In this document: positions 62,152 to 64,000 of the stretch, piece after piece
How the letters are laid out: each line of letters begins with the position of its first letter
How positions within the stretch are numbered: position 1 is the stretch's first letter
DNA from: Anaeromonas sp052088025
GTDB taxonomy: Bacteria; Bacillota; Clostridia; Tissierellales; SIT17
NCBI RefSeq assembly: GCF_052088025.1
Contig: NZ_JBQCYD010000009.1
Span: 1-64,000, forward strand
Length of the DNA: 64,000 nt
Reading direction: 5' to 3'
The notes under the pieces: model-generated
Database searches by the model: none
Told to the model about the DNA's origin: nothing
The model's input: the letters and a program-made list of their open reading frames with translations, nothing else
Made by a program: the position numbers and the translations under genes

Positions 62152-63534
62152 CTATCCAAATATTGCATTTACTATTAATAACTCAACTAATCCTACAAAC
62201 CAAGCTATAGTTGTTGTTACTGACCAAACTCTGATTTGTTCTTTTGCTTCCTTTATTCCAAGCATTCTATTTACTACCCAGAAATAACTATCATTGAAAT
62301 ATGAGAACATCAATGATCCCATAGAAGCTCCAATTGCTGCAAATACTGGATTAACATTTAGTGTTGCAATAATAGGTGCAGTAATAGATGCAGCAGTAAT
62401 CATTGCAACAGTACCACTACCTTGAATTAATCTTACAAGAGTTGCAATAGCAAATGGTAATAATATTGCTGGTAAGTTTGATTTTGCTATAAGTTCTGCA
62501 ATATAATCTCCAGCTCCACTATCTCTTAAAACCATACCAAGAGCTCCACCACCACCAGTTACCAGTATTATAATTCCTGCTGATTTTATTCCAAGTTCCA
62601 TTTTTTCCAATGTTTCTTCCCTACTAAATCTACCTGTTAAACCAAATATAGCAACTAAAAGTCCTATACCTACTGCAATAACTGGTGCTCCTAAAAATGC
62701 TATAATAGGAGCTAAATCTCCTTCATATCCTACTGTACTAGCTATAGTATTTATTAGTATAAATATTATAGGAACTAATATAGGTGCAAAGGACATGAAA
62801 GTTGAAGGTAAATCTTCACTTTCTTCTTCCAAACTAAAAGTTTCACCAAGTTTCACTTCTTCAGGAGATGATTCTATCCATGTAAGTCCATCTTCTGATG
62901 GTAGTCTGTATATTTTATTACCAATCCATTTACCATAAAGCATACCTGCAGCTGTCATAGGAATTGCAAGTATAATACCCCATAAGAGAAATGATCCTAC
63001 ACTTACACCAAATATCCCAGCAACCCCAACAGGTCCAGGTGTTGGTGGTACAAGTGAATGAGTTATTACAAGTCCTAAAGCTAGAGCTATTCCTAAAGAT
63101 ATGCCTGACTTTTTAGTTTTACGTGATATCGCTTTCACAAGGGGTGATAATATAACAAATCCAGAATCACAATAAATAGGTATAGCAACAATAAATCCTG
63201 TTAGGGCTAGTGCGATTTCCTCTCTACCCTTACCAAGTCTCTTTATAAAGGTTCTTGCCATTCTTTCTGCAGCACCACTAATTCTAAATATTTCCCCCAT
63301 CATAACACCAAATCCAATTATTATACCAATACTACCAAGAGTACCTCCAAATCCCTTAGTGATTGAATCAATTATAGTATTTGGTGGCATTCCGCCTATC
63401 AAACCTGTAACTGCTGCTGTAATTATAAGAGCTAAAAATGCATGTATCTTAGTTTTCATTATTAAAAATATCAATAACGTAATACCTATAACTAAACCCA
63501 AAATCATTTGACCACCTGAAACTGCTACATCCAT
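62152..63534 (-). CDS. GntP family permease (sugar acid transporter)
   Basis: A 460-residue polytopic symporter of the gluconate/GntP family. Seen: ALIITAAVTGLIGGMPPNTI and GGTLGSIGIIIGFGVMMGEI near the start, GIALALGLVITHSLVPPTPG, and LIQGSGTVAMITAASITAPI. With the PdxA-type dehydrogenase upstream it suggests uptake of a four-carbon sugar acid such as D-threonate or D-erythronate. Ten to twelve helices fit the family. Confidence 0.9.
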   Translation of the reverse strand: MDVAVSGGQMILGLVIGITLLIFLIMKTKIHAFLALIITAAVTGLIGGMPPNTIIDSITKGFGGTLGSIGIIIGFGVMMGEIFRISGAAERMARTFIKRLGKGREEIALALTGFIVAIPIYCDSGFVILSPLVKAISRKTKKSGISLGIALALGLVITHSLVPPTPGPVGVAGIFGVSVGSFLLWGIILAIPMTAAGMLYGKWIGNKIYRLPSEDGLTWIESSPEEVKLGETFSLEEESEDLPSTFMSFAPILVPIIFILINTIASTVGYEGDLAPIIAFLGAPVIAVGIGLLVAIFGLTGRFSREETLEKMELGIKSAGIIILVTGGGGALGMVLRDSGAGDYIAELIAKSNLPAILLPFAIATLVRLIQGSGTVAMITAASITAPIIATLNVNPVFAAIGASMGSLMFSYFNDSYFWVVNRMLGIKEAKEQIRVWSVTTTIAWFVGLVELLIVNAIFG

Positions 63535-63577
63535 AATAATAATCCTCCTTTTTATAATATATTATGCCGATTTATTT

Positions 63578-63608
63578 CCCCCATACATATTTATAAATAT
63601 GCATGGGG
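63578..63608 (-). repeat. Palindrome between the PdxA-type gene and gntP
   Basis: CCCCATGCATATTTA and TAAATATGTATGGGG form a near-perfect stem between the genes, likely an intercistronic hairpin. Confidence 0.65.
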
Positions 63609-63617
63609 ATTATTATA

Positions 63618-64000
63618 TTATCTATTATATTTAGGTGCATATTCTGCAGCTAAACGAATAGCTTCTATCATACTTACTGCACTGGCTTTTCCACTTCCTG
63701 CTATATCTAGAGCTGTTCCATGGTCTACTGATGTTCTTAAAAATGGTAGATTGTTTGTGATAGATATTGTTCTTTCAAAATCAACCATCTTAGTAGCTAT
63801 ATGACCTTGATCATGATAAAGAGATAAAACAGCATCATAACTACCCTTTAGTGCAAAATGAAAAACTGAATCAGCTGGTACTGGTCCTACTACATCAATT
63901 CCTTCTTCTTGAGATTTCTTTATTGCAGGTGCCATTTCCTTAACCTCAGCATCCCCAAACAAACCATTCTCTCCACTATGTGGATTTAAACCAGCAACTG
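63618..64000 (-). CDS. PdxA family 4-phospho-threonate/threonine dehydrogenase, 5' end outside the window
   Basis: The visible 127 residues are the C-terminal part of a PdxA-type NAD-dependent dehydrogenase: VAGLNPHSGENGLFG, then VLSLYHDQGHIATKMVDFER and LRTSVDHGTALDIAGSGKAS carry the metal-binding His and substrate-binding parts. Together with GntP it fits the PdxA2 branch acting on D-threonate/D-erythronate 4-phosphate rather than pyridoxal synthesis. The kinase that would complete the pathway would lie beyond the window. Confidence 0.85.
   Translation of the reverse strand, partial: VAGLNPHSGENGLFGDAEVKEMAPAIKKSQEEGIDVVGPVPADSVFHFALKGSYDAVLSLYHDQGHIATKMVDFERTISITNNLPFLRTSVDHGTALDIAGSGKASAVSMIEAIRLAAEYAPKYNR

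Noticed and set aside
1..64000. CRISPR array or cas genes
   Set aside because: No regularly spaced direct repeats were seen; the dispersed repeats are irregular and not separated by spacers of equal size.

Overview
The window comes from a low-GC, AT-biased anaerobic Firmicute, most likely a clostridium of the Tissierellia type. The evidence is the very AT-rich codon use, an ornithine racemase typical of amino-acid-fermenting clostridia, a Spo0E-like sporulation regulator, FMN and SAM-I riboswitches, and a flagellar locus in the Bacillus/Clostridium order. Almost everything from 1 to 53.3 kb reads on the minus strand. The assembly has one 100-base run of N inside fliD, flanked by exact 55-base copies of the same sequence, so it is a scaffolding artefact.

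1-7.6 kb: the 5' part of a riboflavin ECF transporter gene (ribU) behind an FMN riboswitch, a zinc/manganese-type ABC permease and ATPase without a binding protein, a Gfo/Idh/MocA oxidoreductase, ornithine racemase, Tex and a HAD phosphatase. 7.6-15.3 kb: a complete N-acetylgalactosamine (GalNAc) operon: GntR regulator, AgaS, mannose-family PTS EIIB/EIIC/EIID/EIIA, AgaA-type deacetylase, tagatose-bisphosphate aldolase and a PfkB-type tagatose-6-phosphate kinase. 15.4-24.2 kb: an ABC importer for a disaccharide, a GH112 galacto-N-biose/lacto-N-biose phosphorylase, a small DUF6903 membrane protein, a BadF/BcrA-type sugar kinase, a cysteine-rich Gfo/Idh oxidoreductase and a divergent AraC regulator. 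Together the two loci could take the mucin core-1 disaccharide to triose phosphates.

24.2-44.5 kb: a chemoreceptor, prfB with its programmed frameshift, secA, a DUF5317 protein, hpf, then fliT/flgN-like, fliS, fliD, flaG, yjfB, flagellin, csrA, fliW, flgL, two flgK copies, flgN, flgM, yvyF and comF. This order matches the Bacillus subtilis comF-flgM-hag-fliD-yvyD-secA-prfB region. Three sigma-D promoters are visible. Unusual items here are a group I intron at the 3' end of the flagellin gene followed by a second flagellin C-terminus, a fliS split into two overlapping frames, a chemoreceptor start that needs a one-base shift in a run of A, a cluster of DnaA boxes far from any dnaA gene, and a 207-bp foldback element.

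44.5-53.3 kb: recD2, a possibly ComK-like protein under a promoter overlapped by a LexA-type box, a small-protein cluster (YvrJ, DUF2922, DUF1659) with its own sigma factor, and metK. An intact IS200/IS605 element (TnpA, TnpB, both ends) sits between metK and its SAM-I riboswitch. 53.4-64 kb: tRNA-Pro, Spo0E-like protein, several lipoproteins and hypothetical proteins, an omega-amidase-like hydrolase divergent from a 2-hydroxyacid dehydrogenase, DUF3284, transketolase, a GntP permease and the 3' part of a PdxA-family dehydrogenase running off the window end.
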